64,000 bases of DNA from Leptolyngbya boryana PCC 6306 (GCF_000353285.1 NZ_KB731324.1:1134577-1198576); one strand, 5' to 3'; shown: positions 45,316-54,727, numbered from the stretch's first letter. Notes: a model not told the origin generated them from the letters alone. Program-made: numbers and translations.

Positions 45316-46488
45316 ATGTACCTGCGCTCTCTGCATCTTCGTCACTTTCGGAATTACCTCGATCAGCAGGTCGATTTCACTTCCTCCAAGACCATTTTGC
45401 TGGGAAACAATGCACAGGGGAAATCGAACGTTCTTGAAGCGGTTGAATTGTTGTCGTCATTGAAATCGCATCGGACTTCTCGCGATCGCGATTTGATCTA
45501 CGACGGTGAAACGCTTTCTCAAATTACCGGACACCTGAAACGCGAAACGGGAGAAACCGAACTGACGATTACGTTACGAGAAAACGGGCGGCGCACCGTG
45601 TCACAAAACGGTATGTCTTTGCGCCGACAGCTTGATTTTCTTGGCACGTTGAATATGGTGCAATTCTCTAGTCTCGATCTCGATCTGGTGCGAGGTGGAC
45701 CCGATCAGCGCAGACATTGGATTGATGGGCTACTCGTTCAGCTTGAACCTGTTTATGCCTATGTGCTTCAGCAATACACTCAGGTTCTAAGGCAGCGCAA
45801 TGCTTTGTTAAGAGCGCGCTTGCGAGAAGAAAGTGAAGGCAGATCGATCGAAGCTCCAGATTTAGCTCTGTGGGATGCTCAACTCGCGATCGCAGGTTCG
45901 CGCGTGATTCGCCGCCGAGCTAGAGTACTCGATCGCTTAGTGCCGTTTGCCGAGGAATGGCATCAAGCGATTAGTGGCAGTACTGAAAAACTAGAAATTC
46001 GCTACGCCCCGAATGTCCAAGCAGAGCAAGATACGCCAGAAGCCTTGCAGCAGGCATTTTTAGAGAAAATTCAGGCGAGAGCGATCGCAGAACAACATCA
46101 AGGCACAACTTTAGTCGGCGCACATCGCGACGAGATTGAATTTTTGATCAATCAAACCCCTGCTCGTCAGTACGGTTCACAAGGGCAACAGAGAACATTA
46201 GTTTTAGCATTGAAGTTAGCAGAACTGAAACTGATCGAAGATGTAATCGGTGAGCCACCGTTATTACTGTTAGATGATGTATTAGCAGAATTAGATCTAA
46301 ATCGACAAAATCAATTGCTCGATGCGATTCAGGATCGGTTCCAGACTTTGATCACGACGACTCACTTAGGATCATTTGATGCCCAGTGGATTGATTCGGC
46401 TCAAATTTTGGAAGTGAAAGCAGGACATCTGTTTGAGCAGAGTGTGCGGCGCGAGCAGTCGGAGTTTTTGCAAAATTCTGATTTCTAA
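45316..46488 (+). CDS. recF: DNA recombination and repair protein RecF
   Basis: A 390-residue SMC-like ATPase that, with RecO and RecR, loads RecA at single-strand gaps. It starts [14 protein letters not shown] with Walker [16 protein letters not shown], the signature segment [19 protein letters not shown], and Walker [13 protein letters not shown]. RecF-specific pieces include [17 protein letters not shown] and [16 protein letters not shown] at 45316 is preferred to a TTG 5 codons upstream. The dnaA-dnaN-gyrB neighbourhood of other bacteria is absent, as usual in cyanobacteria. Confidence 0.95.
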   Translation: MYLRSLHLRHFRNYLDQQVDFTSSKTILLGNNAQGKSNVLEAVELLSSLKSHRTSRDRDLIYDGETLSQITGHLKRETGETELTITLRENGRRTVSQNGMSLRRQLDFLGTLNMVQFSSLDLDLVRGGPDQRRHWIDGLLVQLEPVYAYVLQQYTQVLRQRNALLRARLREESEGRSIEAPDLALWDAQLAIAGSRVIRRRARVLDRLVPFAEEWHQAISGSTEKLEIRYAPNVQAEQDTPEALQQAFLEKIQARAIAEQHQGTTLVGAHRDEIEFLINQTPARQYGSQGQQRTLVLALKLAELKLIEDVIGEPPLLLLDDVLAELDLNRQNQLLDAIQDRFQTLITTTHLGSFDAQWIDSAQILEVKAGHLFEQSVRREQSEFLQNSDF

Positions 46489-46588
46489 ATTTGAGTTTCG
46501 TCGGAAATCTCTCCATAGGATCGGATGCGTTTCTGGGAATTTGGTTCTAAGGTAGAGATTGGCAAGATCGGCTTTAGGAGCTTTATTT

Positions 46589-47386
46589 ATGCTTGAGTTA
46601 TATCAATTTGAGATGTCACATTATGCGGAAAAGGTGCGGCTGATTCTCGATTACAAAGGACTTCCCTATCGTAAAGTTGAGGTCACACCGGGAATTGGGC
46701 AGATTGAACTCTTTCAAATGTCAGGACAGAGAAAGGTTCCCGTGCTGAAAGATGGAAGTGAAATTATTGCTGATTCGACTGCGATCGCGGAATATCTCGA
46801 TCGAAAATATCCCGAAAATCCAATTATCCCATCTGATCCAAAGCAAAAAGGTCTATGTCTGCTGATCGAACAGTGGGCAGATGAGTCGTTAGGGTTGAAT
46901 GCCCGGAAAGGATTAATCGGATCGCTTTCGCAAAATCAAAGTTTTCGCACAGCCGTACTACCTACTTCGACTCCAGATATTTTGAAGAATTTGGTCGGAG
47001 CAATTCCGGGTGATTTTCTTGGGATTTTAGGCGTGGGAGTCGGCATGGGTCCAGACACAGTGAAAGAAGCAACCGATGCACTGAAACGCAGTTTGACGGC
47101 TCTTTCGTTTATGTTGACTGAGCAACCCTACTTGGTCGGTGATTCGCCGACGCTGGCAGATTTTGCGGTGGCTGGATTGTCGATGTATGTCAAGTTTCCA
47201 ACAGGCGCATATTTAGATATTCCTGAATCGCTCAAAGGCAAGGGTGTCGCTGGTATTGCAGATGTGAGCATCTTCGACCCGTTCTTTAACTGGCGAGATA
47301 AGCTCTACGCTGATTTTCGCCAGACTTCAACGAGTAGTTACACGCCTCCAAGCGGATCAGCACCGACTTCGATCAATATTGACTAA
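46589..47386 (+). CDS. glutathione S-transferase family protein
   Basis: A 265-residue protein with a GST thioredoxin-like domain (1-80; MLELYQFEMSHYAEKVRLIL, RKVPVLKDG, IADSTAIAEYLD) and an all-helical C-terminal domain ending about residue 235, plus a Ser/Thr/Pro-rich tail. The N-terminal S-H-Y-A-E-K-V segment carries Ser9 in the catalytic area. The substrate is unknown. RBS TAGGAG is well placed for the ATG at 46589. It is followed by the hairpin at 47395-47434. Confidence 0.85.
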   Translation: MLELYQFEMSHYAEKVRLILDYKGLPYRKVEVTPGIGQIELFQMSGQRKVPVLKDGSEIIADSTAIAEYLDRKYPENPIIPSDPKQKGLCLLIEQWADESLGLNARKGLIGSLSQNQSFRTAVLPTSTPDILKNLVGAIPGDFLGILGVGVGMGPDTVKEATDALKRSLTALSFMLTEQPYLVGDSPTLADFAVAGLSMYVKFPTGAYLDIPESLKGKGVAGIADVSIFDPFFNWRDKLYADFRQTSTSSYTPPSGSAPTSINID

Positions 47387-47394
47387 TGGCTTTG

Positions 47395-47434
47395 ATACCC
47401 TGGTGATCAGAGTTGCCAGGGTATTCTCGATATT
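47395..47434 (+). terminator. terminator after GST gene
   Basis: A 9-bp perfect stem 47395-47403 / 47426-47434 with a 22-nt loop; the downstream tract is only modestly T-rich. Confidence 0.5.
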
Positions 47435-47487
47435 CAATGGTTGAGACAAAGAGTAACCTATAGTTAGCGATATGCGGCGAGGATAAA

Positions 47488-47715
47488 ATGACAACGCAGC
47501 GAGAGCAATTGATTCAAGAAATACAAGAAGCCTCTGATCCCGTGATTGCTGAAGTTTTAGATTTTCTTCGATTCATCAAGGCAAGGCAACCTGCTAGCAA
47601 AAGGACTTCAGATCATCTCACTGGATTATTTGCAGACGAGCCAGAGGCGATGCAGCAGATTATGGATTGGATTGAACAAGACCGCGAACTCGATCGACAA
47701 AAAAGCCTTGAATAA
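47488..47715 (+). CDS. antitoxin-like small protein of a VapBC-type module
   Basis: A 75-residue protein beginning MTTQREQLIQEIQEASDPVI followed by a helix (LDFLRFIKARQ) and an acidic C terminus (DWIEQDRELDRQ). The pattern fits short cyanobacterial antitoxins (DUF2281-like), where the C-terminal part wraps the toxin. It overlaps the PIN-domain gene by 8 nt, which supports an antitoxin role. The family assignment is tentative because no classical DNA-binding motif is clear. Confidence 0.65.
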   Translation: MTTQREQLIQEIQEASDPVIAEVLDFLRFIKARQPASKRTSDHLTGLFADEPEAMQQIMDWIEQDRELDRQKSLE

Positions 47716-48124
47716 ATCCCTTCTCGATGCAGATATCTTCTCAGAAATCCTCCGCGCAAAAAATCCGGCAGTTATCGCGCGCGCGAATGCTTACTTTGCT
47801 AGATTTGAGTGCTATACAATCTCTGCTATGACAGTAATGGAAATTGTTCAAGGATGGCATCGTCTTCAACGAGACGATCGCATTTCTCAGTTCCTTGATA
47901 CAATTGATACCGCAGAAGTTTTACCGATGACAATTGAAGTTGCTGAATTAGCAGGACGCATGTTCGGTGATTTGCAGCGGAATGGGCAACCGATTGGAGT
48001 TGCTGATACGGTAATTGCGGCGACTGCGATTGAGAACAATCTTGTTCTAGTGACAGGTAATCAAGCGCATTATCAGAGAATTCAAGCCTTGAACTATGAC
48101 CTGATTATCGATAACTGGAGATAA
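47708..48124 (+). CDS. PIN-domain toxin, VapC-like
   Basis: A predicted Mg-dependent ribonuclease of about 138 residues. Acidic PIN residues are visible: Asp in LLDADIFSEIL near the start, Glu in MTVMEIVQ, and Asp in GVADTVIAATA, followed by LVLVTGNQAHYQRI. The frame stays open upstream inside the antitoxin gene. The best start is the TTG at 47708, just before the conserved LLDAD segment, giving an 8-nt overlap with the antitoxin. It is followed by a converging membrane-protein gene. Confidence 0.82.
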   Translation: MNKSLLDADIFSEILRAKNPAVIARANAYFARFECYTISAMTVMEIVQGWHRLQRDDRISQFLDTIDTAEVLPMTIEVAELAGRMFGDLQRNGQPIGVADTVIAATAIENNLVLVTGNQAHYQRIQALNYDLIIDNWR

Positions 48125-48140
48125 CCCAGTATCACTCTAC

Positions 48141-49760
48141 TTATTTCTTACAAATCCAAGCATCGTAAAACTCGGTAGATTCTCGTCGATCGTAAGTCTC
48201 AGCAAAGATTTTTCTAAAGCGATCGCTAAATAGTTTCTGAAGCGGCGGATAGTAACTATAAACCTGAAACGGCAGATTCTCTTTTGGAATTAACCAGATC
48301 TGAGTTTGGCAAGTTTTCAAAGCCTGCAATGTTTTTTCGGGAGTGTTATTCAACCCAGAAGCTTGCATTTCCATCAAAGAAGCAGAATCTAGTAGATAAG
48401 GATTGCCAGCAAAAACGAGCGGTGGACGATAGCTCGAAAGCTGGTAGCTCACAGCCCCATATCCCATACCGATTGTACGATTTGGATGTGCTGCAATAAA
48501 GCGATCGAGATCCGAGATCGCTCGGTGTCCAGGAGCCGTATTCATACGCTCAACAAACTTCACTTCGGTTGAATATACAGCTAAGCTACTCGCAGCAATA
48601 AACGCGATCGCGGCACTGATTCCAAGCACAGAAATCAGTTTAGGTCGTGATGCTCTCAGTCGAAATAGATCAATGGGTAAGTAAATCAAAAGCGGTACAA
48701 ATGGCAGCATATTGTTCTCTAATGCGCCACGAGTTGAGCTAATTACAGCATTGAGCACAATTCCAGCTAGTAAAGTTAAACCGTATAACCAACGCTTTGA
48801 GAACCATCTTCGATTGCAGTTCAACAAAAGCGCGATCATGCTAGGAATCGCCATAAATGCTGTCCAGAGGAGATTCTTGGGAATCTGTTCAGATTTAATT
48901 CCTTTGAGCCGCACCTGTTGTAACCACTTCCAATAGTTCGTGAGCGAGATTTGAGGTAAGAGATAAGGCACGGCTGAAATTAAAAGTGAGCTAGCAGCCG
49001 AGATCAGTACTGAGACTATCCCAAATCGCTCAAGCAATAAAACATAGATGGGAATGAAATGCAGAAAAGCAGTAACTTTGAGATTCGTACTAACTCCTAG
49101 CGCGATCGCACTACCAAAAATCGCGATCGCTTTTCCACCTCGCACGACTAAAAAGAGTCCCAACACTGAGAAAAACAGCAGGAAAGAATCAGGGCGAACC
49201 CAAAATGAAGACGTGAGCAATCCCGACGCAGAAGTTTGATTGAGAAAGCAAAGACTTGCGATCGCAGTTCCAACGATCGCAAACCATCGGTTTAATTGAT
49301 GCTTAATTAATAAAAAAATCAACGTTAAACTTGAAAGACCTGCCAGACTTCCTGCCAATTTTGACGAGAAAATACTCGGCTGAAAAACACTGAGAAAAGC
49401 AGCCTGGATAATATAAGAAAAAGCACCATAGTTATTGATATATCTTCCGGCTGCATCCAACGTTGGATAAATCTGTTCTCCTCGTCGCAATAACCAAGAT
49501 ACAGCCGCGACATTTGCCTCAGCCGGATCCGCGTAATCTGCCCAAGTTGGATAGAAAATCACCAGCCCAATGTAGTTGAGCAGAATGACGATCGCTAAAA
49601 TTAGCGCCATCCATCGAGCGATCCGATTGAAATATCGAAATACAATCCATGATGGAATCAAACCCACAAAAAATAAAATCCAAAACAGTTGAAAAATCAG
49701 TTCTATTTCTAATCTGTTGCGATTCGCAATCGCATCTATCACCGTCTCTAAAACTTGCAT
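48141..49760 (-). CDS. polytopic membrane protein, GT-C glycosyltransferase-like
   Basis: A 539-residue protein with about eleven hydrophobic helices. A periplasmic loop after the second helix has DYADPAEANVAAVSWLLRRG, with the acidic pair expected for GT-C enzymes in their first loop, and a soluble C-terminal domain (about 405-539) follows. These features fit a polyprenyl-phosphate-sugar-dependent glycosyltransferase (PMT/ArnT-like superfamily), but no subfamily is recognised and the function is inferred from topology. It converges on the PIN toxin gene. Confidence 0.65.
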   Translation of the reverse strand: MQVLETVIDAIANRNRLEIELIFQLFWILFFVGLIPSWIVFRYFNRIARWMALILAIVILLNYIGLVIFYPTWADYADPAEANVAAVSWLLRRGEQIYPTLDAAGRYINNYGAFSYIIQAAFLSVFQPSIFSSKLAGSLAGLSSLTLIFLLIKHQLNRWFAIVGTAIASLCFLNQTSASGLLTSSFWVRPDSFLLFFSVLGLFLVVRGGKAIAIFGSAIALGVSTNLKVTAFLHFIPIYVLLLERFGIVSVLISAASSLLISAVPYLLPQISLTNYWKWLQQVRLKGIKSEQIPKNLLWTAFMAIPSMIALLLNCNRRWFSKRWLYGLTLLAGIVLNAVISSTRGALENNMLPFVPLLIYLPIDLFRLRASRPKLISVLGISAAIAFIAASSLAVYSTEVKFVERMNTAPGHRAISDLDRFIAAHPNRTIGMGYGAVSYQLSSYRPPLVFAGNPYLLDSASLMEMQASGLNNTPEKTLQALKTCQTQIWLIPKENLPFQVYSYYPPLQKLFSDRFRKIFAETYDRRESTEFYDAWICKK

Positions 49761-49873
49761 TCGACACGAGGACTACAGCGATTAAATCGTATTACAAATT
49801 ACTTAAGATTTGACAACTTTAGTACGCATGTCTCAAGCTGAACTAAGATAGAACAATTGCTTTGTCGTAGCGT

Positions 49874-51571
49874 ATGGATTTAGAGAAACCATTAGGGTCA
49901 GTCATTCAAGGATCTCTGAGTCAAGGACTTGAAGTTCGGCTCCATCCCGATGTCTCGGTTGAAGAAATGAGGGTGGGCAAGTTCCTTGTTGTTCAGGGAA
50001 CGCGATCGCGCTTTTTCTGCATGTTGACCGACGTTTCTCTGGGTACTTCTAGCCAGCGAATTATTGCCAATCCGCCAGAACCGACAAATTTATTTCTACA
50101 AGAAGTTCTGGCTGGAAGCGGAACCTATGGCACGATCGAGCTTTCTCCGATGTTGATGTTCACACCGACCGAGAAGCCCGTTGCAAAGAAAAAATCTTCT
50201 AAACTAGCCTCGTATGAAGCAAGTTCGAGTGAAGCGATCGAACTCTTACCCGTAAAAACGATTCCTAGTCACTTTAGCCAGGTTTTTGATGCGAGTGAAC
50301 GAGATTTTCGAGCAGTCTTTGGTTGGGAAGATGATCCCCATCGGCGCAATTTCGCGATCGGAGAACCGATTGATATGGAGGTTCCGATTTGTTTAGATCT
50401 CGATCGCTTTGTCGAACGCAGTAACGGCGTATTCGGAAAATCAGGAACCGGAAAATCATTCCTGACGCGATTGCTGCTTGCGGGAATTGTCCGAAAGCAA
50501 GCGGCGGTAAATTTAATCTTCGATATGCACTCAGAGTACGGCTGGGAGGCAACAAGAGAAGGCAAGCAATTTAGCACCGTCAAAGGCTTGCGGCAGCTCT
50601 TTCCAGGACAAGTGCAAATCTTTACGCTCGATCCTGATTCGACAAAGCGAAGAGGCGTTCGGGATGCTCAAGAACTCTACGTCAGCTATGACCAAATTGA
50701 CGTTGAAGATTTGATGCTCGTTCGAGGCGAGCTAAACCTCTCTGAAGCTGCACTCGAAAACGCAATTATTCTCAGAAATGAGTTTGGTAAAGCTTGGATC
50801 AATCGACTCTTAACCATGAGCAATGGCGAGATTCAGGAATTCTGCGAAACCAAGATGGGAAGTAAATCTTCGATTATGGCATTGCAGCGAAAACTCAATC
50901 GTCTGGATGAATTAAAGTACATTCGCAATAGTTGCCCACATAACTATGTCGGTCAAATTCTTGAATGTATTGATGCAGGAAAGCATGTTGTGGTTGAGTT
51001 TGGTTCTCAATCGAATTTACTCTCTTACATGCTGGCAACTAACATCATTGCCAGACGAATTCACCACGCTTATGTTCGCAAAGCTGAGCAATTTCTCCAA
51101 ACCAAAGACATTAACGATCGACCTCAGCAGCTTGTAATTACGATCGAAGAAGCACACCGATTCCTCGATCCTGCAACCGTCGGACAAACGATTTTTGGCA
51201 CGATCGCCCGTGAGATGCGAAAGTACTTTGTCACGTTGCTAGTGGTCGATCAGCGTCCATCTGGGATTGACAATGAAGTCATGTCGCAGATTGGCACTCG
51301 AATCACAGCATTGTTGAATGATGACAAAGATATTGAGGCAATTTTTACAGGCGTTTCTGGAGGGCAAAGTCTGCGATCGGTACTTGCCAAACTGGATTCC
51401 AAACAGCAAGCTCTAATCTTAGGTCACGCAGTTCCGATGCCTGTCGTCGTTCGGACTCGTCCTTATGATGAAAATTTCTACCGTGAGATTGGCGATACAG
51501 CTTGGGAAGAAATGCCCGATGTCGAAGTCTTTCGAGCGGCAGAAGCAGCAAAAGCAGATTTAGGATTTTAA
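49874..51571 (+). CDS. HerA-like ATP-binding protein
   Basis: A 565-residue FtsK/HerA-superfamily ATPase. The N-terminal part (about 1-110) is a beta-rich HAS-barrel-like domain, followed by Walker A FGKSGTGKSFLTRLLLAG (about 190-207), IFDMHSEYGW, Walker B LVITIEEAHRFLDP, and the arginine-containing motif VVDQRPSGIDNEVMSQIGTRI. Archaeal HerA works with NurA nuclease in end resection; no NurA or SIR2/DUF4297 partner gene is present. Instead a Lin0512-family gene follows after 2 nt and is presumably co-translated. Cellular role unknown. Confidence 0.85.
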   Translation: MDLEKPLGSVIQGSLSQGLEVRLHPDVSVEEMRVGKFLVVQGTRSRFFCMLTDVSLGTSSQRIIANPPEPTNLFLQEVLAGSGTYGTIELSPMLMFTPTEKPVAKKKSSKLASYEASSSEAIELLPVKTIPSHFSQVFDASERDFRAVFGWEDDPHRRNFAIGEPIDMEVPICLDLDRFVERSNGVFGKSGTGKSFLTRLLLAGIVRKQAAVNLIFDMHSEYGWEATREGKQFSTVKGLRQLFPGQVQIFTLDPDSTKRRGVRDAQELYVSYDQIDVEDLMLVRGELNLSEAALENAIILRNEFGKAWINRLLTMSNGEIQEFCETKMGSKSSIMALQRKLNRLDELKYIRNSCPHNYVGQILECIDAGKHVVVEFGSQSNLLSYMLATNIIARRIHHAYVRKAEQFLQTKDINDRPQQLVITIEEAHRFLDPATVGQTIFGTIAREMRKYFVTLLVVDQRPSGIDNEVMSQIGTRITALLNDDKDIEAIFTGVSGGQSLRSVLAKLDSKQQALILGHAVPMPVVVRTRPYDENFYREIGDTAWEEMPDVEVFRAAEAAKADLGF

Positions 51572-51573
51572 CG

Positions 51574-51936
51574 ATGACACGGAAACGATTTGTAATTGAA
51601 ATGGGAATGGGAATCGATCAGCATGGGCAAGATCCAACTGTTGCAGCTTCTAGAGCCGTAAGAAATGCGATCGCTCATAACGCCCTCCCCGGAATCTGGG
51701 AAGTCGCCGGACTAAGCCATCCCAACGAAATGATCATCGAAGTTCAAATCGCAGTTCCCTATCCCGAACAAGTACGCGAAGCCGAAGTTCTAGAAGTGCT
51801 TCCATTCGGGCAAAAAAATTTGAAAGTCGAATCCGGTGGAATGATTGTGCAAGGCAGAGCGATCGAGGAATTTAACGATAAAAATGATGACATGTACATC
51901 GCTGTTGCCTCAGTCACCGTCTGGGTCGATATCTAG
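51574..51936 (+). CDS. Lin0512 family protein
   Basis: A 120-residue conserved protein of unknown function. Segments RFVIEMGMGIDQHGQDPTVA, ASRAVRNAIAHNALPGI and VPYPEQV are typical of the family. It resembles a small alpha/beta trimeric fold with no obvious catalytic residues. The ATG at 51574 begins 2 nt after the HerA-like stop, a strong sign of co-expression. Its stop overlaps by 4 nt with the stop of the converging acyltransferase gene. Confidence 0.82.
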   Translation: MTRKRFVIEMGMGIDQHGQDPTVAASRAVRNAIAHNALPGIWEVAGLSHPNEMIIEVQIAVPYPEQVREAEVLEVLPFGQKNLKVESGGMIVQGRAIEEFNDKNDDMYIAVASVTVWVDI

Positions 51937-52895
51937 CTGCGAGTCACAAGCTGATTAATCTCTTCTTGCAATTGCGATCGCATTTTCTCTGCCTGTTGCA
52001 CCGACTCGGCTCGGCTCAGTTCAGTTTCAGGTAATTGTCGCGATCGCACATAGTACTTTAATTGCGTTCTCATTGCCCAAACTCCCATTGATGGAAACAA
52101 TACAAAGACCAACACTAAAGGTGATACAGGTAACATCGGCATCTTGAACCATTTTGCCAATGTCTGAGAATTCAACGCCCAAGGATGTAGAGATTCATTA
52201 CCAATACAAACAGTTGATACGATCGGCACTTGATACTGTGAACTCAAGCGTAAAAAGCTCGGATCATATTTTGCCAACTGATATCGATGCCGCCAGCCTT
52301 TTACTAATCCTCGCCAGCTTTCAGGTGCATAAAGTAATACTTTTTTCTCTGCGATCGCCGCTTCAAAGCTGTCTTTTTCTGCCCGCACCCCACCCAAAGC
52401 CTGTGCCCATCCAGGCGGCAACCACCACACCAACCAAGGATGATCAAAAAAGATGGGATGAGCTAAAAGCTGCACAAACCAGCCTGTTTTTCGTCCTAAC
52501 AATACACCCAGACAGACAAAATCCCACGGGAAGCACATTCCAGCATGATTAAGCGTCACGATCGCGGGTGGTTCTGTCGGTAAATTCTCTGCATCATGCA
52601 GTTCGGCTTGGAAATAGCGAGTTACGATCGGGAAAAGAATCTCTTCTCGAAACGCATTTTGATAAATCGGATCAGGCTCTGTGAAGGTCGGTTTGGGCGC
52701 ACGAAATCCCAACCGCATCCAGCGCAGCAGCAAAGCCAAATAAAACCCACCCGGAATCAGAAACAGCCCGAATTCCAGCCAATTCCAACCCTCCGGATCC
52801 GGATGATAATGCTGCCAATGACGATTAAACAGAATCAACCATCCAGGCGGATACCAAAAACAAAACCAGTCAAACCGGGAAAACTGGAAAGACAT
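51933..52895 (-). CDS. lysophospholipid acyltransferase-like protein
   Basis: A 320-residue membrane-associated protein related to PlsC (1-acylglycerol-3-phosphate acyltransferase). It has N-terminal hydrophobic stretches, the acceptor-site motif LNHAGMCFPWDF (His present, Asp displaced relative to the canonical H-x4-D), and a second motif LYAPESWRG in place of FPEGxR. These departures recur in a cyanobacterial subgroup as I recall, so activity is likely but the acyl acceptor is uncertain. It ends in a charged helix (RAESVQQAEKMRSQLQEEIN). Confidence 0.72.
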   Translation of the reverse strand: MSFQFSRFDWFCFWYPPGWLILFNRHWQHYHPDPEGWNWLEFGLFLIPGGFYLALLLRWMRLGFRAPKPTFTEPDPIYQNAFREEILFPIVTRYFQAELHDAENLPTEPPAIVTLNHAGMCFPWDFVCLGVLLGRKTGWFVQLLAHPIFFDHPWLVWWLPPGWAQALGGVRAEKDSFEAAIAEKKVLLYAPESWRGLVKGWRHRYQLAKYDPSFLRLSSQYQVPIVSTVCIGNESLHPWALNSQTLAKWFKMPMLPVSPLVLVFVLFPSMGVWAMRTQLKYYVRSRQLPETELSRAESVQQAEKMRSQLQEEINQLVTRS

Positions 52896-53067
52896 AGCGC
52901 AACAGGAAAAGGGGCTAGGCTATTTTATCGATCGTATCTCTAGCGATCTTCATTCGTCAGAAGCATTTTGTCGGTCTAGCTTGAGCATTATTTTGAACGA
53001 TTTGTTTAGATTGAGCGCTGAATCCAGGAGTTATAATTACTCTAACCTCCATGTTTATCAAGTAACC

Positions 53068-53358
53068 GTGAGCCAGCAATTAACGCTACAACTGAGTGAT
53101 GAGATCTATGCAGACCTTCAACAGAAAGCCGATGCTGCTGGATTGCCTATGACAGAGTGGATTATCACGGTTTTAAACCAACAAAATCGATCTCTCCAGG
53201 CGGATTCACCCTTAACAGCGCAGCAAGAAGAAGCTCGGCAAAGGTTTAGGAATCATGCCGGATCGATTCGCCTTGGACATCCCACAGGATCAGACAATGA
53301 AAGCATTGATGCTGATCTTGCCAGAGCTTATGCCGATGAGTATCAGAGGCAGGATTGA
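53068..53358 (+). CDS. antitoxin of a second VapBC module
   Basis: A 96-residue protein starting at a GTG (53068). The N-terminal SQQLTLQLSDEIYADLQQKA resembles the beta strand and helices of ribbon-helix-helix antitoxins (QLTLQL... then AGLPMTEWIITVL). The acidic C terminus (NESIDADLARAYADEYQRQD) would contact the toxin. The frame continues upstream, but those residues look non-coding. It lies 3 nt ahead of the PIN toxin gene. Confidence 0.75.
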   Translation: MSQQLTLQLSDEIYADLQQKADAAGLPMTEWIITVLNQQNRSLQADSPLTAQQEEARQRFRNHAGSIRLGHPTGSDNESIDADLARAYADEYQRQD

Positions 53359-53361
53359 TTT

Positions 53362-53754
53362 GTGCTGTTAGATACGTCAGGACTACTTTGCTACCTTCAT
53401 CAAGATGAACCTCAACATCCGGAGGCAGTGCGATTTCTCAATAGTTCAAGTCAGAGGCTGCTTACTCATAGCTATGTCTTAGCGGAGTTGATTGCTTTAG
53501 CCTTAGTCCGTCGTTTTCCTCGTTCTGCAGGGTTAACTTACGCGACCGATTTACTTGACAGTCCAGATATTGAAGTGATTTGGGTCGATGAACAAATGCA
53601 CCGAGAAGCGATGCAGCTTTTAGCCGATCGAGCGGATAAAACTTATTCGTTGTGTGATGCAGTGAGCTTTGTTTTGATGCGACAGCGTGGAATAACAGAC
53701 GCATTAACGACCGATCGGCATTTTGAGCAAGAAGGATTTGTCCGTTTACTCTAA
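53362..53754 (+). CDS. PIN-domain toxin of a second VapBC module
   Basis: A 130-residue predicted endoribonuclease. Catalytic acids: Asp in LLDTSGLLCYL, Glu in YVLAELIALA, Asp in SLCDAVSFVLM, and Asp in TTDRHFEQ near the C terminus. GTG start 3 nt after the antitoxin stop. This family includes tRNA- and rRNA-cutting VapC toxins; the target is unknown. Confidence 0.88.
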   Translation: MLLDTSGLLCYLHQDEPQHPEAVRFLNSSSQRLLTHSYVLAELIALALVRRFPRSAGLTYATDLLDSPDIEVIWVDEQMHREAMQLLADRADKTYSLCDAVSFVLMRQRGITDALTTDRHFEQEGFVRLL

Positions 53755-53900
53755 TCTCGTCCTTAAACTCCTCATACCGATACGAGTACGAGAAGAAAAC
53801 CCCAATCGGATGATCCACCATAGCACTTGCTTGACAAGTTACACATGAGTTTAACGAGCAGAAAACCGACTTGGGAAACACGATCGAGCTAAATTATCAA

Positions 53901-54236
53901 TTAGGCGATCGCATATCCCGTATAAGGACGCACATCTTCAGGATGAAACGCCAATACAATATCCTGCTTTGGAATTCCAGCCTCAACTAATTCACGCGTC
54001 ACGCCATCTTCTGTCTCGTCTCGCTGCACCCACACCTTCCCATCAATCAAATCCAAATGCACCAGGCACCCATGCACGCGCGTCTTACGATCCCAACCTA
54101 AAGTCATTAAAAGATAGCTATCTCGCTGCTGATCGAAAATCGGTTTACAAATCAAATCCCCGTGTGAATAAGGAATCTGTGTATAAGGCATCAGAACGAA
54201 CTGAATAATTTGACGGTACTGGTCTAGTTTTTCCAT
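53901..54236 (-). CDS. xisI: XisI family protein
   Basis: A 111-residue protein named after a factor needed for excision of the Anabaena fdxN element. The typical start MEKLDQYRQIIQFVL is followed by a beta-rich core: DSYLLMTLGWDRKTRVHGCL, VWVQRDETEDGVTRELVEAG and DIVLAFHPEDVRPYTG. XisI is found across non-heterocystous cyanobacteria without the element, so presence does not imply nitrogen fixation. It overlaps the end of xisH by 13 nt and is translated second. Confidence 0.93.
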   Translation of the reverse strand: MEKLDQYRQIIQFVLMPYTQIPYSHGDLICKPIFDQQRDSYLLMTLGWDRKTRVHGCLVHLDLIDGKVWVQRDETEDGVTRELVEAGIPKQDIVLAFHPEDVRPYTGYAIA

Positions 54237-54640
54237 TGCAGAATCACCTCTTCCTCTGCGTCAAATACAACAAGCTTTAAACCTTCATCTTCGATCAAAA
54301 GTTGTCCAATTGGTTCTTCAAATAAGGAGACATAAGTAACATTTCGCACAGCTAAATACAGCGTATAGTCTGGATTCGTTCGACGCAGGACAGAACGATA
54401 AATCGCAAACTGTCCAATCGCATCTCGAAACGCTTGCATTTCCGAGTCACTAATAAAGCTTTTCACCTCAACCGCGATCTTCTGTTCCGCACGTTCTGCT
54501 ACTAGCAATCGTTTGGCTCCCAGATCCACATACATATCCTTGCGTCCCCAACGCAGATGAAACGGGTCATGGGTAATATTCCACCCTTCTTTAATCAGTG
54601 CCCGTTTCACTGCATTATGATAGAGGTCAAGCGCTGGCAT
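54224..54640 (-). CDS. xisH: XisH family endonuclease-like protein
   Basis: A 138-residue protein that always pairs with XisI. A PD-(D/E)xK-type nuclease core is readable: Glu early in the fold, Asp in MYVDLGAKRLL, and the E-x-K strand IAVEVKSFIS. Start MPALDLYHNAVKRALIKEGW is typical. With xisI overlapping downstream, the pair looks like a toxin-antitoxin-style or excision module. No excisable element or recombinase XisF is present in the window. Confidence 0.93.
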   Translation of the reverse strand: MPALDLYHNAVKRALIKEGWNITHDPFHLRWGRKDMYVDLGAKRLLVAERAEQKIAVEVKSFISDSEMQAFRDAIGQFAIYRSVLRRTNPDYTLYLAVRNVTYVSLFEEPIGQLLIEDEGLKLVVFDAEEEVILQWKN

Positions 54641-54727
54641 AGGAAATCTGTTCGCGAAACTTGTTTTTATTGTCGCAGCGATCGTTCATTCCAAGCTCAA
54701 AATCATTATCTAGCTGAAACCAGCCAA

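Noticed and set aside
53901-54640. Evidence for heterocysts or nitrogen fixation from xisH/xisI
   Set aside because: These genes are common in non-diazotrophic cyanobacteria; no nif gene, xisF or fdxN element is seen.
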